DNA from: Pleurodeles waltl
Taxonomy: Eukaryota > Chordata > Amphibia > Caudata > Salamandridae
Reading direction: 5' to 3'
Assembly (NCBI RefSeq): GCF_031143425.1
Contig: NC_090440.1
Location: 1,268,877,123-1,268,941,122 of the forward strand
Length of the DNA: 64,000 nt
The position numbers and the translations under genes were made by a program. Positions 25,636 through 38,190 of the stretch are shown here, piece by piece. Below the pieces are notes generated by a model. The model was not told where the DNA came from. It was given only the letters and a program-made list of their open reading frames with translations, and did not search any database. Positions within the stretch are counted from its first letter, which is position 1, and each line of letters opens with the position of its first letter.

Positions 25636-26154
25636 TTAGGGGGTCATTATGAACATGGCAGTAAACACCGTTCCCCGCCGTGACGACAATGAACAGAAAC
25701 CCGCCATATAAAGAGGCAAAAATCAGAATCCGTCAAAAATTTACCAGCCACCAGTCACCGCCAGGACCTTGTTGGCAAAAATGCATCACATCCCACCCCC
25801 GCCACCGCCGAGCACATAAATTCCCCGCCCTCCAAATAATGATGCACACACCACCGCAGCGGTCAGTGGAAGTCGAACAACGATTGGCGGTACAGATTGC
25901 CACGGCCAGCAATGGAACCCAACAGTAAGAATTGCACATATTGACAAGTTTGAAATCCACACACCTGAGAGACATCCACAACACTATAAAACACTCACAG
26001 ACACCCCCCACAATCTTTTGCATTGTCAATAGGACAACTGAGATTGAGAACTCCAGAAGCAGACACTGAACGCCACAACAGACGATTCACACACCCAACC
26101 ACACAACAGCACCTGCACCTAGATCCACACAACACACCACTCACAACACACACC

Positions 26155-27885
26155 ATGGCGCCCCCAAGCACTCACGCTTCACAGAAAGGGAGCTAAGGAC
26201 CCTGGTGGACGAGATACTGAAGGTCGAGCCACAATTATTCTGGGCACAGGTCTAGCACACACCCATCGCCAGGAAGATGGAGTTGTGGCAGACCATTGTC
26301 AACAAGGTCAATGTAGTGGGACACCATCCACGCACGAGGGCCGACATCCGCAAGAGATGGAACGACCTGCGCGGGAAGGTGAGGTCCATGGTATCCAAGT
26401 ACAACATTGCAGTCCAGAAGACTGGGGCAGGACCTTCACCAACACCACCCGACTGCACTGACTGGGAGGAAAAGGTACTGGCCGTCCTGCACCCTGAAGG
26501 CCTCACTGGACGCACTGGAGGAATGGACTCGGGTAAGTCGTCTACAATTACCACATATCCATCACACCTGTAACGTATGCACCACCCCACCCCTACAACA
26601 TCCACCAGGATCACTACCCCACCCAGGCCACATTCACAACATCCAGTCACCCTGCATGCTCACAATTCCACCAACAAGCCCACATACCTCCCTCTGTGCA
26701 CAGCCACCTACCCCCGCAAGTAATCACAAAGGCACTACACCACCCACAATGCAATGGCAACCTCACAAAGGCAACCTGCATGGCCTAAAAGTGGAAAACC
26801 TGCACAAAACAGCCCAGCCCTGTGTACCACATCCGATTATGGAATTGTAACAGACATGTCCATTCCCCCAACAGGCACCCCCACCCATGCCACTGTGATG
26901 GACAGGACAAGGAGTGGCAGTGCCCCACATGGAGACAGAGGCGCCACCTAGGACACTGGAGAGGGAACCCCAGACAGTGAGTAATACCCTGGCCCCTCAT
27001 ACAGTCCTGGACTGTCACCAACCAACCGCCCCACCCAGGACACCACTGACACCCCTAACACACCCCCCAACATCAGGCCAGGGCAACCGGACCCACACCA
27101 GTGTATCCAGGCCACAGACTGGTGGAACACAAGGACAGAGGCCACAGTCACCACCTACCAACACGAAGGAAGACGATGGCCCCAATACAAGTGGTACTGC
27201 CAGACCTATGCAGGGGACACAGGCACAGGGGGCTAGGCCCAGTGGGAGGGCATCAGTGGCCCAGGGGGGAGGCCACAGGATGGATGCTGCAGCCCATGAC
27301 GTGATCTCTGAGGTCCTGGGAGCATACCACCATACCAGGGACAGATTGGCCCAGATTGTGGCCACCTTGAGCACATCAATGGCTGCAGATAGCCCAACAC
27401 CAAGAGACCATAGAGCAGTGGAAACTGCACAATACCACCACGGACAGACCAGCAAGCCCCTACTACAGGCCAAAATACAGCCCAGCCAACAACAGCAGCA
27501 GCAGCAACTGATTTTCTGCCACCATCTGAGAACACAGAAGAGACCTGCATCTCAACCCGAAGAGGCCAAACCCAGGCACCCATACGGTCAGTCAGGCCCA
27601 GATATGGCACTGGAACACGTGCCAAGACCAAGGCCCCCTCTACGAAATGACTCTGACAAGAACTGTTCTCCAAGTATGCCACTGAACCACCGTCCACACC
27701 GTGCAATAACAACCCCAAAAACTATAAATAACAAATGGACATATTACCACTGCCAACAATCGCTGAGACCATGTAGCCAATATGGACATCCACCAGTAGC
27801 CCACTCCCATCACCTTAAAGAGCACCATGGCATCCCAAATAAAACACCTGTTCACCAATGTAAATGTCCCCTGTCATTATGTTGA
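26155..27885 (+). pseudogene. Harbinger A SANT/Myb-like DNA-binding protein 1
   Basis: In PIF/Harbinger elements a separate Myb/SANT-like protein binds the transposon ends and helps import the transposase. Here the reading starts at ATG 26155, with a 1-nt deficit soon after, then a trihelix/NAIF1-like SANT domain with the motifs FTERELRTLVDEIL, IARKMELW and RTRADIRKRWNDLR (about 26185-26385). A TAG at about 26251 replaces a Gln codon present in copy B. Exon 1 ends near 26533 at G|GTAAGT. A downstream exon (acceptor near 26875, coding-like to about 27400) holds a Pro/Thr/Gln-rich linker and a conserved helix with LGAYHHTRDRLAQIVATL, matched in copy B by MGAYHHSQETMAKVLAKF. The later part (27400-27885) has a short CAG run and decays. 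Clearly broken. Confidence 0.7.
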
Positions 27886-28133
27886 ATCAAATGGAAGTGT
27901 GCATGCAATTGTCATTGAAATCATTTATTCATTTCTTAAATGCAGGAATGGCACCCCTCGCATAACATGGGGTTGTGCCAACAGAAATGTCAAACAAGTT
28001 GTCCATAATGTCACATGTCACGTGCAAACCTGGTCACAGTGACAATGTCTATAGACCCAACACCCCCATTGAGGATAAGGCATACTGACAGTATGCTGCA
28101 CAGACAGCAAAAGCATCAAATAGTCTCACTCAG

Positions 28134-29216
28134 TTACTGGAAGTACAGTTGGATCAGTTGGGTCCTGGAGTGTACATCTTCCCCCTCCTCATCATCACGA
28201 TCACTCTCATACCTTCTCTGAGGAATCTGGTTTGGATATACAGCCCCCTCCTCCTCCAAGGAGGGTATAGATTTCCTCACAGCCACGTTGTGCAGCATGC
28301 AGCAGGCCACCACTTTTCTACACACCTTTTCAGGCTCATAGGCCATGGATCCCCCAGAGATATGAAGGCAATGGAATTTAGCCTTCAGGAGACCTATTGT
28401 GTGCTCTATCGCCCTCCTAGTACGTCCATGGGCCTCATTGTAATTCCTCTCTGCATCTGTCCTCGGATTCCTCACTGGTGTCAGGAGCCAACGCATTTTG
28501 GGCTAGCCAGAATCACCTGCAAAAGGGGGCAAAACAGGCTGTCACTGACAACCCTCAGTTGCAGACAGCTGTCTGCTAAGTGCTGAAAAGTGTCAGGCAC
28601 ACTTACCTATAATCCACCCTCTGTCCCCTTGTAGTTGTTCAATCATGTGTGGCACACTGCTGTTACTAAGCACAAAGGAATCATGGACTGATCCAGGGAA
28701 TATGGCAATCACATATGAGATGTATCGGTCTGCAGTACACACCGATTGAATGTTTGTGGAGTGAAAGTTCTTCCTGTTTCTGTACACCTGTTCACTTACT
28801 CTTGGGGGGATGAGCGCTATGTGGGTTCCATCGATGGCACCTATCACATGGGAAATGTTGGCAAAAGCATAGAAGTCTGACTTGATGACAGGGAGGTCAG
28901 CACTTTGGGGAAACCTCACGCAGGACTGCAGATGTCGTACAAATGCATTCAGGAATCTAGACAGTATAATGCTAAACATTGGCTGTGAAAAACCTGCACC
29001 TATGCCCACTCTCTCTTGAAATGAGCCCCTGGCCAGGAAATGGAGTGCAGAGAGCACTTGCACTTCAGTAGGGATGGCATGCTGATTCCGGTTAGCCGGG
29101 CATAGTGCTGGATCCATTAATACACAAAGTTCATTAATAGTAGCATGGTTGAGTCTGTAATTGATAATGATGTGACGCTCCACCATGGTCCCCAAATCAG
29201 CAAGTGGTCTGTACAC
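28134..29216 (-). pseudogene. Harbinger A transposase (HARBI1-like DDE nuclease)
   Basis: Exon 1 runs 29216-28607 on the minus strand, then a 90-bp intron (28606-28517) with GTAAGT donor and TTTTGCAG acceptor, then exon 2 from 28516 to the stop at 28134. The catalytic triad of the PIF/Harbinger DDE fold is visible: Asp129 in GAIDGTH, Asp179 in FPGSVHDS, and Glu in RRAIEHTIGLLKAKF of exon 2. Block order and length (about 325 residues spliced) fit HARBI1-type proteins. A TAG at 28503-28505, four codons into exon 2, replaces the Tyr of the GDSGYP motif, so the last acidic residue would not be translated. It converges on Myb-1 and diverges from Myb-2. Upstream reading before 29216 is broken, so the true start may lie further right. 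Confidence 0.85.
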
Positions 29217-29787
29217 TGATAGGGCTCTCCCTCACCACATGGGTCTGTGCCTAGGAGGAGTTGAGAACACATGTGAGGAACACACATACTTCTGCTCAAC
29301 TTGTTAAATATTCAGCACTGCTGGCATACTAGTCGATGACACATGCATAGTAGGATGTTAAACGGGAGTGACAGGTCCTCAATGATATATCAGGACTGAC
29401 TGTTGTGGTGAGTAAATGTATACTTGTTCATGCCTATGGGGGTTGGGGACAATAGGGCCTGCATGGGGCAAATGAGAAATTAATAACTGCGTAGTGATGG
29501 TCAAAATGTCTGCCCCCTGTAATGTAGTATTGTTGTAGTGGAAGTGACCTCACACCGCTAGCGGTTGGCGTAATAACGTAAGGCGGTGTTCACTGCGTGC
29601 GACCATTCATTGGTTAACATGGTTGTCAATGGGGAATATTAGCGTATCATGATCGCCGCCGGCGGTGATGGTACACACCTCCCTGGAGCGTACGCCATCT
29701 CTTCACTCCAACTTCACTTGACTCCCGGATTACGTGCATTCAGGTACTCCACTGAGTGTTCTGCTGTGTCCTGACTCTGGTCCTGAA
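29217..29787. promoter_or_regulatory. shared divergent promoter region, Harbinger A
   Basis: The 571-bp gap between the transposase (leftward) and Myb-2 (rightward) is the only place for both promoters. It includes a GC-rich tract with CCGCTAGCGG and GCCGCCGGCGG at 29550-29670. No TATA box is obvious. The same layout holds in Harbinger B (45693-46076). Inferred from position. Confidence 0.4.
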
Positions 29788-32160
29788 AATGGCACGGGTG
29801 GCAGGGAAAAGGGCCCCGGAACTTCACCACCGAGGAACTGGACAAGCTCGTGAATGGGGTCCTACCCCTGTACGCCAAGCTCTATGGTAGACCAGAGGTA
29901 CAGGTGAGTAGGTGGATTGGGGGCATGGATGTGTGCAATGGTGGTAGATGGCTGTAAACATGTGTGCACGTTTGACACTGTACAGTTGTGGGATTCATGA
30001 CATGCTGCATGTGTGAGGTCCTGTTCTGCTGTTGTGAGTGTCCGCCCCATAGGGGACGTATAGCCAGCTATATCTAATGGGCATTGTCTGACCTCTGCGT
30101 TACTTTTTCAGTGTGTCCCATATAGGTCAGCGCCCATCAGAAGAGGGGACTCTGGCATGCCATTGCCAGTGAGTTGCAGACCCTGGGGGTCTACAACTGG
30201 CGGATCACCCAATGCAGGAAGCAGTGGGAGGACCTGTGGCACTGGGTGTGGAAAACCTGCAAGGCGTTGCTGGGGAAGTCCTCCCAACTAGGAAGAAGTG
30301 CCCCTCGGGCCCTGACCCCCTTAATGCGCTGCATTCTGGCGGGGCCTATTCGGACCTGGTTGGGCGCTTGAAGGCTGTACAGCAGACACAAGGGGGTGAG
30401 TACAGAAACCATTGTATGCCTCCTTGATGGATGTGTGAGTGTGCTGGAGTATGTATGCTGTCTATTGGCAGGGACTCTAACTGATTTCATTTTACATAAT
30501 GGCCCCCATGGGAAGTAAGGTTGTGAGGGACAGGTCTGCAGTACTTCAGGTCCCTCTGTGCTGTAGGAAATGGCTGTAGAGCAGGGTAGTGGCCACTAGT
30601 CAGGGGCATAGCCATGTGAATATCGGTAGGTGCTGCATGGTGGAATATTTGCAGGGTGGGTGTATGTGTGAACCAGTTATGTACCTCCATTAAGCTATTT
30701 ACAAGTGTCTCTCGTGTTTTGTCTCCCCATCCCTGTTCTCTTCTGTTGTCCGTGCATCTGGTGAGGGAGCTGTGGCACCAACGAGTGGGAATGCAGCGGC
30801 CCACGGTTCAACAGAGGCAGATTTGAGTGACACCAAGGGGACCAGTGGGTTGGAGTGCGAGGGGAGTACAACGGGGCGGCAACTACCACTGGAGGTAGTG
30901 AATCTGATACCTCCTCTGATGGGAGCTCCCTGGCGGTGGTGAACCCTAGTGGGCCCACCCATTCTGTGTCATCTTCTGCCACCCCCATACTATCACCTCC
31001 CTCCCATTTTCTCCCCACCAAGTTGCCTGTGCCCGCTCCTTTGCCCCAGGCATCTCATCCCCTGACCAAGTCAGCCCTGCTGCCCTCATAGAGGAGCCTA
31101 TTGACCTCCTGAGAACCATCTATGTAGGGCAGACAACAATTGTCAATGCCATCCAGGGGCTAGCATCAGAGGTGCAGCAGACCAGTGCCTACCTGGATGG
31201 CATTCAGGGTGCCATATCTGGCCTTCAGAGATCTTTTCAGGCTCTGGCCTCCTCTTTGATGGCAGCCAGTGTCCCTGGTCATTACTTCCCCACTCCAACC
31301 ACCTCTACCCCTTCCAGCACCCCACTTCCTTCACCCGTCCCAAGCACACATTCTGACAGCCATGCACACACCTCAGCACACTGAACAACACAAGCACCAC
31401 ACTTCCCACCACAGGCATACACACAGCTAACATACAAAGGCACACACACCAACATCCACTTCCCCCAGTGTGTCCACCTCTTCTGCCTCTCTGTCTGTCA
31501 CCACTACATGCACACTCACAGGCACTGCACCCGCATTCAATGTTGCTGACCCCAGTCTGGCAGTCACCACAAAATCAGACATCCATTCATGCATCCCAGA
31601 CACCACACCTGCACTCACCACAACGACTTTGGTTGACACATGCAGCATACTCACCAAACTTGCAGACAGACAGGCAACATACATTTACACTGGCAGCCTG
31701 TCTTGTCCCACTGTGTCCACCCCCCCAAGACACTCAAACGTTCCAAAACACCCACCCGACACACATCCACCACACCTCAGCATACTGTACAGTCATCTGC
31801 ACCCACGTCACGCACACCTACACCTGTCACGACCACTCCCTCTACCTCCACTCCCACGCCTTCCTCCAGGTCCACCCCGATTGCCCTTAAAAAACTCTTA
31901 CTATCCTGTGTTGACCTATTCGAACTCACTGGCGCACCCTGTCTTGTCTCTAAACGTGCCCACCACCTTGCCCTGTCCACTCCTCCCACATCATAGCCCA
32001 CCCCTGTCTGCCCTTCCCATTCCAGTGCTACCTCCCCTGTGAGCAAGAGACCCCGTGCTGGCTCAGGTACATCTACCGCACCACAGTCCAAGGCCACTCC
32101 ACCAGCTTAAAACACCAGACCCAAGGCCCCTACACCTCCCAAACGTAAAGCCAACCCCCC
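29788..32160 (+). pseudogene. Harbinger A SANT-like protein 2
   Basis: A second accessory gene, unrelated at residue level to Myb-1. Exon 1 starts at ATG 29788 (donor CAG|GTGAGT after 29903) and carries FTTEELDKLVNGVLP, with a frameshift before it. Exon 2 (30126 to about 30395) carries AHQKRGLWHAIASELQTLGV...CRKQWEDLW, a Myb/SANT-like tri-helix. Exon 3 (about 30750 on) has an acidic Ser/Thr-rich stretch, then IDLLRTIYVGQTTIVNAIQGL...QQTSAYLDGI (a coiled-coil-like block also in copy B), and a long His/Pro/Ser/Thr-rich tail decaying towards 32160. Frameshifts and a lost acceptor at exon 3 make it a pseudogene. The partner protein of the family is thought to bind DNA; here that is inference from the SANT-like fold. 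Confidence 0.65.
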
Positions 32161-32169
32161 CCAGTCTGA

Positions 32170-32722
32170 AAATGTTTGTGTCAATAGTAATAGATCCAAT
32201 CTTCTTCTTCTCTTAGGAATATCCCAAAACACCACAGTCCACTGCCAACAGCTTGGATCAAATCTTCTTGTTGTTTATTTAAAGGTGAATCACACAAAGA
32301 TAGCCAAGAGTTAACAGCCAACACGTGTTTCGTCGTGCGAAAATTATCGCAAATGACTTTGTCAGGGCTGTAAGTACAATTATTATATTGATATATTTAA
32401 AAAGAAATCAGATCCATCATTTGGCAAATTAAATATAATTTTATAGAAACCATCACCCATATTAAAAGGTGATATGACAGAATACCCACTGGGTGGAATC
32501 AGGCTTTAGTACTGTGAAAATGCTACATTTGTCAAAATGACTATCACAGGAAAAGCGCCTGCATTGTGTTTATATCATGCTTATAACTAACATAGTAGTG
32601 AATGCTAATTAGAAGAAAGGGGAAGAATCCAGAGAGCGTACGATCACCACACATTCGTGACTATTAATGAAAAACTAAAAAAGTAAAAAAGAAAAAGGAT
32701 TTTTGATAAAAACAAACATGAG
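32170..32722 (-). repeat. left inverted terminal repeat of the PLE
   Basis: Reverse complement of 52116-52660 with scattered substitutions. The outer edge AAATGTTTGTGTC pairs with GACACAAACATTT at 52648-52660. It carries a hammerhead-like motif on the minus strand. Confidence 0.9.
32311..32373 (-). ncRNA. hammerhead-like ribozyme, core mutated
   Basis: Read on the minus strand: stem I arms ACAGCC and GGCTGT pair perfectly; stem II is formed by GTC/GAC and TGCGA/TCGCA around a TAATTT loop; the GAAA box is present; stem III is the minimal palindrome ACACGTGT ending in a GTT cleavage triplet. The CUGANGA box reads CTGACAA, so the invariant G is A (a CpG-to-CpA change relative to the right copy), which should kill cleavage. 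One extra A lies between the box and stem II in all copies here. Confidence 0.6.
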
Positions 32723-32759
32723 AAAAAAGCCAATTTGGAAGCTGAGATTAAGGGATTTA

Positions 32760-33381
32760 GGGCCAGATGTAGCAAGGCATTAGCGCCTCGCAAACGGTGA
32801 AAAACACCGTTTGCGAGGCGCTAATGCCCGCACGCGATGCAGAAACACATTTTGCGAGTCGGAAATAGGAAAGGGTGTTCCCTTCCTATTTGCGGCTCGC
32901 ACCGCAATGTAAGTTACCATCCACTTGAAGTGGATGGTAACTCATTCGCAAACGGGAAGGGGTCCCCTTGGGACCCCTTCCCCTTTGTGAATGATCACAA
33001 AATTATTTTGGACCACTGCCTACTCTGAAAAAAAACGAAACAAAAGGTTTCGGTAATTTTTTCTAATTGCAGCTCGTTTTCCTTTAAGGAAAACGGGCTG
33101 CAGATAGAAAAAAAAAAACTGCTTTATTGAAAAGCAGTCACAGACATGGTGGTCTGCTGTCTCCAGCAGGCCACCATCCCGTGAGTGCCTAGACTCGCTA
33201 TGGGGTCGCAAACTGCGACCCACCTCATGAATATTAATGAGGTGGGTCTTTGCGACCCCATAGCGAGTCGCAGAAGGTGTCTGAGACACCTTTCTGCATA
33301 GCAAATTGCGAGTTGCAAATTGGGAGTCGGAAGGACTCGCAATTTGCAACTCGCAATTTGCTTTCTACCTACATCTGGCCC
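32760..33381. mobile_element. hairpin-chain MITE inside the PLE, TSD TTA
   Basis: Terminal inverted repeats GGGCCAGATGTAG / CTACATCTGGCCC (one base interrupted on the right) are flanked by TTA on both sides (32757-32759, 33382-33384). The 622-bp interior has no ORF and is a chain of hairpins: 24-bp perfect arms at 32776-32828, 15-bp arms at 32912-32942, a GGGGTCCC-centred one at about 32956-32990, TGCAGCTCGTTTTCC/GGAAAACGGGCTGCA near 33069-33103, and long GACTCGCTATGGGGTCGCA arms at 33190-33268. Confidence 0.85.
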
Positions 33382-33389
33382 TTAATTTG

Positions 33390-33911
33390 GAAAAGAAACC
33401 ACTAAGAATTATGCAATCCTCAATGAGATCATTGATAGACACCAAAAGGAGATTACTCAGAGGAAGGCACGTAAGCTTAAACGTGATGAGATGGTTTGCA
33501 AGAATGGTAGAATCTTCACCTTTTCTCGGAAATGTGATCACTTTATTAGGAGGACTGATAGTTCACAAATACAGACTTCAGGTTCCCAATCCTCATTGAA
33601 TATTCCATCAATTAGTAGTAGTGAATCAGACTTCAGTGATAATGTTGCACAACATCAGGAGATAGATAGACATGGGACTCCATCTTTTTTTAAGGGAAGT
33701 CCAAAGAATCAGATAGGGTCAATGGGAGATGAATCGGAGGAAAGAAGACCTCGTAAAATAAGGAGGGGTAAGAGAGGAAGGGGAAGCAGGAGAAAGAAAA
33801 GGGATGAGAACAAGGTCTTGGACCAAGGGGAAATAATAAATAATACTGAAGGGACTATTTCCATTAAGAATTTGTCAAATAAAATGCTATCAGTGAATGA
33901 GCTAGCTCTAC
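33390..33911 (+). pseudogene. PLE ORF, N-terminal part
   Basis: Open plus-strand reading with RHQKEITQRKARKLKRDEM near its start and a Ser/Arg/Lys-rich region (RRPRKIRRGKRGRGSRRKK) at about 33750-33810. It ends NELALLN at the TTAA site where the piggyBac-type element inserted and resumes at 40877 with KGLGFCPSD, the usual start of the conserved Penelope block. A frameshift near 33400 disconnects it from sequence left of the MITE. Confidence 0.75.
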
Positions 33912-34979
33912 TTAACCACTTCGCTGCCAGGCCTTTTCCCCCTCCTGTGCCAGGCCTTTTTTTGCCTATTTGGGGCAGTTTGCGCTTAGGCCTGCATAAC
34001 TTTTTGTCCACATAAGCTAACCAAGCCAAATTTGCATCCTTTTTTTCCAACATCCTAGGGATTCTGGAGGTACCCAGACTTTGTGGGTTCCCCTGAAAGA
34101 GGCCAAGAAATTGGCCAAAATACAGGGAAAATTTTGTTTTTTTCAAAAAATTTGGAAAAAATGGCTGCAGAAGAAGGCTTGTGGTTTTTCCCCTGAAAAT
34201 GGCATCAACAAAGGGTTTGCGGTGCTAAACTCATCAGCTTCCCAGCTTTCAGGAACAGGCAGACTTGAATCAGAAAACCCAATTTTTCAACACAATTTTG
34301 GCATTTTTCTGGGACATACCCCATTTTTGCAATTTTTTGTGCTTTCAGCCTCCTTCCAGTCAGTGACAGACATGGGCATGAAACCAATGCTGGATCCCAG
34401 AAACCTAAACATTTCTGAAACCTAGACAAAATTCTGAATTCAGCAAGGGGTCATTTGTGTAGATCCTACAAGGGTTTCCTACAGAAAATAACAACTGAAA
34501 AAGAAAAATATTGAAATTTAGGTGAAAAAAACATAAATGTTTCTCTACGTTTTACTCTGTAACTTTTTCCTGCAATGTCAGATTATCGAAAGCAATATAC
34601 CGTTACGTCTGCTGGACTCCTCTGGTTGCGGGATATATAGGGCTTGTAGGTTCATCAAGAACCCGAGGAACCCAGAGCCAATAAATGAGCTGCACCCTGA
34701 CGTGCGTTTTCATTCTATAACGGGTATACAGCCATTCATTTGCTGAAATATAAAGAGTAAAAAATTGCTATCAAGAAAACCTTTGTATTTCCAAAAAGGG
34801 CACAAGATAAGGTGTTGAGGAGCAGTGGTTATTTGCACATCTCTGAATTCCGGGGTGACCATACTAGCATGTGAATTACAGGGCTTTTCTCAAATAGATG
34901 TCTTTTATACACACTCTCCTATATTTGGAAGGAAAAAATGTAGAGAAAGACAAGGGGCAATAACACTTGTTTTGCTAAT

Positions 34980-37900
34980 CTATGTTCCCCCAAGTCTCCC
35001 GATAAAAATGATACCTCACTTGTGTGGGTAGGCCTAGCGCCCGCGACAGGAAACGCCCCAAAGCGCAACGTGGACACATTCAAATTTTTGGAAGACAACA
35101 GAGGTGTTTTTTGCGAAGTGCCTACCTGTAGATTTTGGCCTCTAGCTCAGCAGGCACCTAGGGAAACCTACCAAACCTGTGCATTTCTGAAAACTAGAGA
35201 CCTAGGGGAATCCAAGGAGGGGTGACTTGCGGGGCTCGGACCAGGTTCTGTTACCCAGAATCCTTTGCAAACCTCAAAATTTGGCTAAAAAAAACACATG
35301 TTCCTCACATTTCTGTGGCAGAAAGATCTGGAATCTGAGAGGAGCCACAAATTTCCTTTCACCCAGCGTTCCCCCAAGTCTCCCGATAAAAATGATACCT
35401 CACTTGTGTGGGTAGGCCTAGCGCCCGCAACAGGAAACGCCCCAAAGCGCAACGTGGACACATCCAAATTTTTGGAAGACAACAGAGGTGATTTTTGCGA
35501 AGTGCCTACCTGTAGATTTTGGCCTCTAGCTCAGCCGGCACCTAGGGAAACCTACCAAACCTGTGCATTTCTAAAAAACTAGAGACCTAGGGGAATCCAA
35601 GGAGGGGTGACTTGCGGGGCTCGGACCAGGTTCTGTTACCCAGAATCCTTTGCAAACCTCAAAATTTGGCTAAAAAAACACATGTTCCTCACATTTCTGT
35701 GTCTGAAAGTTCTGGAATCTGAGAGGAGCCACAAATTTCCTTCCACCCAGCGTTGCCACAAGTCTCCCGATAAAAATGATACCTCACTTGTGTGGGTAGG
35801 CCTAGTGCCGGCGACAGGAAACACCCCAAAGCGCAACGTGGACACATCCTAAATTTTGGAAAAAAACAGAGGTGTTTTTTGCGACGTGCCTACCTGTAGA
35901 TTTTGGCCTCTAGCTCAGCCGGCACCTAGGGAAACCTACCAAACCTGTGCATTTCTGAAAACTAGAGACCTAGGGGAATCCAAGGAGGGGTGACTTGCGG
36001 GGCTCGGACCAGGTTCTGTTACCCAGAATCCTTTGCAAACCTCAAAATTTGGCTAAAAAAACACATGTTCCTCACATTTCTGTGGCAGAAAGTTCTGGAA
36101 TCTGAGAGGAGCTACAAATTTCCTTCCACCCAGCGTTCCCCCAAGTCTCCCGATAAAAATGATACCTCACTTGCGTGGGTAGGCCTAGCGCCGGCAACAG
36201 GAAACACCCCAAAGCGCAACGTGGACACATCCTAAATTTTGGAAAAAAACAGAGGTGTTTTTTGCGAAGTGCCTACCTGTAGATTTTGGCCTCTAGCTCA
36301 GCCGGCACCTAGGGAAACCTACCAAACCTGTGCATTTCTGAAAACTAGAGACCTAGGGGAATCCAAGGAGGGGTGACTTGCGGGGCTCGGACCAGGTTCT
36401 GTTACCCAGAATCCTTTGCAAACCTCAAAATTTGGCTAAAAAAACACATGTTCCTCACATTTCTGTGGCAGAAAGTTCTGGAATCTGAGAGGAGCTACAA
36501 ATTTCCTTCCACCCAGCGTTCCCCCAAGTCTCCCGATAAAAATGATACCTCACTTGCGTGGGTAGGCCTAGCGCCGGCGACAGGAAACACCCCAAAGCGC
36601 AACGTGGACACATCCTAAATTTTGGAAAAAAACAGAGGTGTTTTTTGCGAAGTGCCTACCTGTAGATTTTGGCCTCTAGCTCAGCCGGCACCTAGGGAAA
36701 CCTACCAAACCTGTGCATTTCTGAAAACTAGAGACCTAGGGGAATCCAAGGAGGGGTGACTTGCGGGGCTCGGACCAGGTTCTGTTACCCAGAATCCTTT
36801 GCAAACCTCAAAATTTGGCTAAAAAAACACATGTTCCTCACATTTCTGTGGCAGAAAGTTCTGGAATCTGAGAGGAGCTACAAATTTCCTTCCACCCAGC
36901 GTTCCCCCAAGTCTCCCGATAAAAATGATACCTCACTTGCGTGGGTAGGCCTAGCGCCGGCGACAGGAAACACCCCAAAGCGCAACGTGGACACATCCTA
37001 AATTTTGGAAAAAAACAGAGGTGTTTTTTGCGAAGTGCCTACCTGTAGATTTTGGCCTCTAGCTCAGCCGGCACCTAGGGAAACCTACCAAACCTGTGCA
37101 TTTCTGAAAACTAGAGACCTAGGGGAATCCAAGGAGGGGTGACTTGCGGGGCTCGGACCAGGTTCTGTTTCCCAGAATCCTTTGCAAACCTCAAAATTTG
37201 GCTAAAAAAACACATGTTCCTCACATTTCTGTGTCAGAAAGTTCTGGAATCTGAGAGGAGCTACAAATTTCCTTCCACCCAGCGTTCCCCCAAGTCTCCC
37301 GATAAAAATGATACCTCACTTGTGTGGGTAGGCCTAGTGCCGGCGACAGGAAACACCCCAAAGCGCAACGTGAACACATCCTAAATTTTGGAAAAAAACA
37401 GAGGTGTTTTTTGCGAAGTGCCTACCTGTAGAGTTTGGCCTCTAGCTCAGCCGGCACCTAGGGAAACCTACCAAACCTGTGCATTGCTGATAACTAGAGA
37501 CCTAGGGGAATCCAAGGAGGGGTGACTTGCGGGGCTCGGACCAGGTTCTGTTACCCAGAATCCTTTGCAAACCTCAAAATTTGGCTAATAAAACACATGT
37601 TCCTCACATTTCGGTGACAGAAAGTTCTGGAATCTAAGAGGAGCCACAAATTTCCTTCCACCCAGCGTTCCCCCAAGTCTCCCGATAAAAATGATACCTC
37701 ACTTGTGTGGGTAGGCCTAGCGCCCGCGACAGGAAATGGCCCAAAACACAACCTGGACACATTACATTTTTTCATAGAAAACAGGGCCTACCTGTGGATT
37801 TTGGCCTCTAGCTCAGCCGGCACCTGGGGAAACCTGGCAAACCAGCGCATTTTTGAAAACTAGAAACCCAGGGGAATCCAAGATGGGGTGAATTGTGGGG

Positions 37901-38190
37901 CTCTGACCAGGTTCTGTTACCCAGAATCCTTTGCAAACCTCAAATTTTGGCTAAAAAAACATGTTTTCCTCACATTTCAGTGACAGAAAGTTCTGGAATC
38001 TGAGAGGAGCCACAAATTTCCTTCCACCTAGCGTTCCCCCAAGTCTCCCGATAAAAATGATACCTCACTGGTGTGGGTAGGCCTAGCGCCCGCGACAGGA
38101 AATGGCCCAAAACACAACGTGGACACATCACATTTTTTCATAGAAAACAGTGCCTACCTGTGGATTTTGGCCTCTAGCTCAGCCGGGCCC
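34980..38190 (+). repeat. 383-bp tandem satellite array
   Basis: About nine units. The landmark GTAGGCCTAGCGCC recurs near 35030, 35413, 35796, 36179, 36562, 36945, 37328, 37711 and 38078. Units between 35990 and 37130 are almost identical, the outer ones diverged and the last two shortened. Short ORFs in each unit repeat with the array and are not genes. Confidence 0.95.

Noticed and set aside
26785..27718. Minus-strand ORFs opposite Myb-1 A
   Set aside because: Shadows of the GC-rich linker; no match to copy B in this sense.
26914..27885. A single 323-residue CDS
   Set aside because: Only about its middle matches the homologous exon of copy B; treated as part of the broken Myb-1 A gene instead.
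35298..37384. Repeated 81-residue ORFs starting MTCGARTRFC
   Set aside because: They recur with the 383-bp satellite unit and change frame between diverged units.
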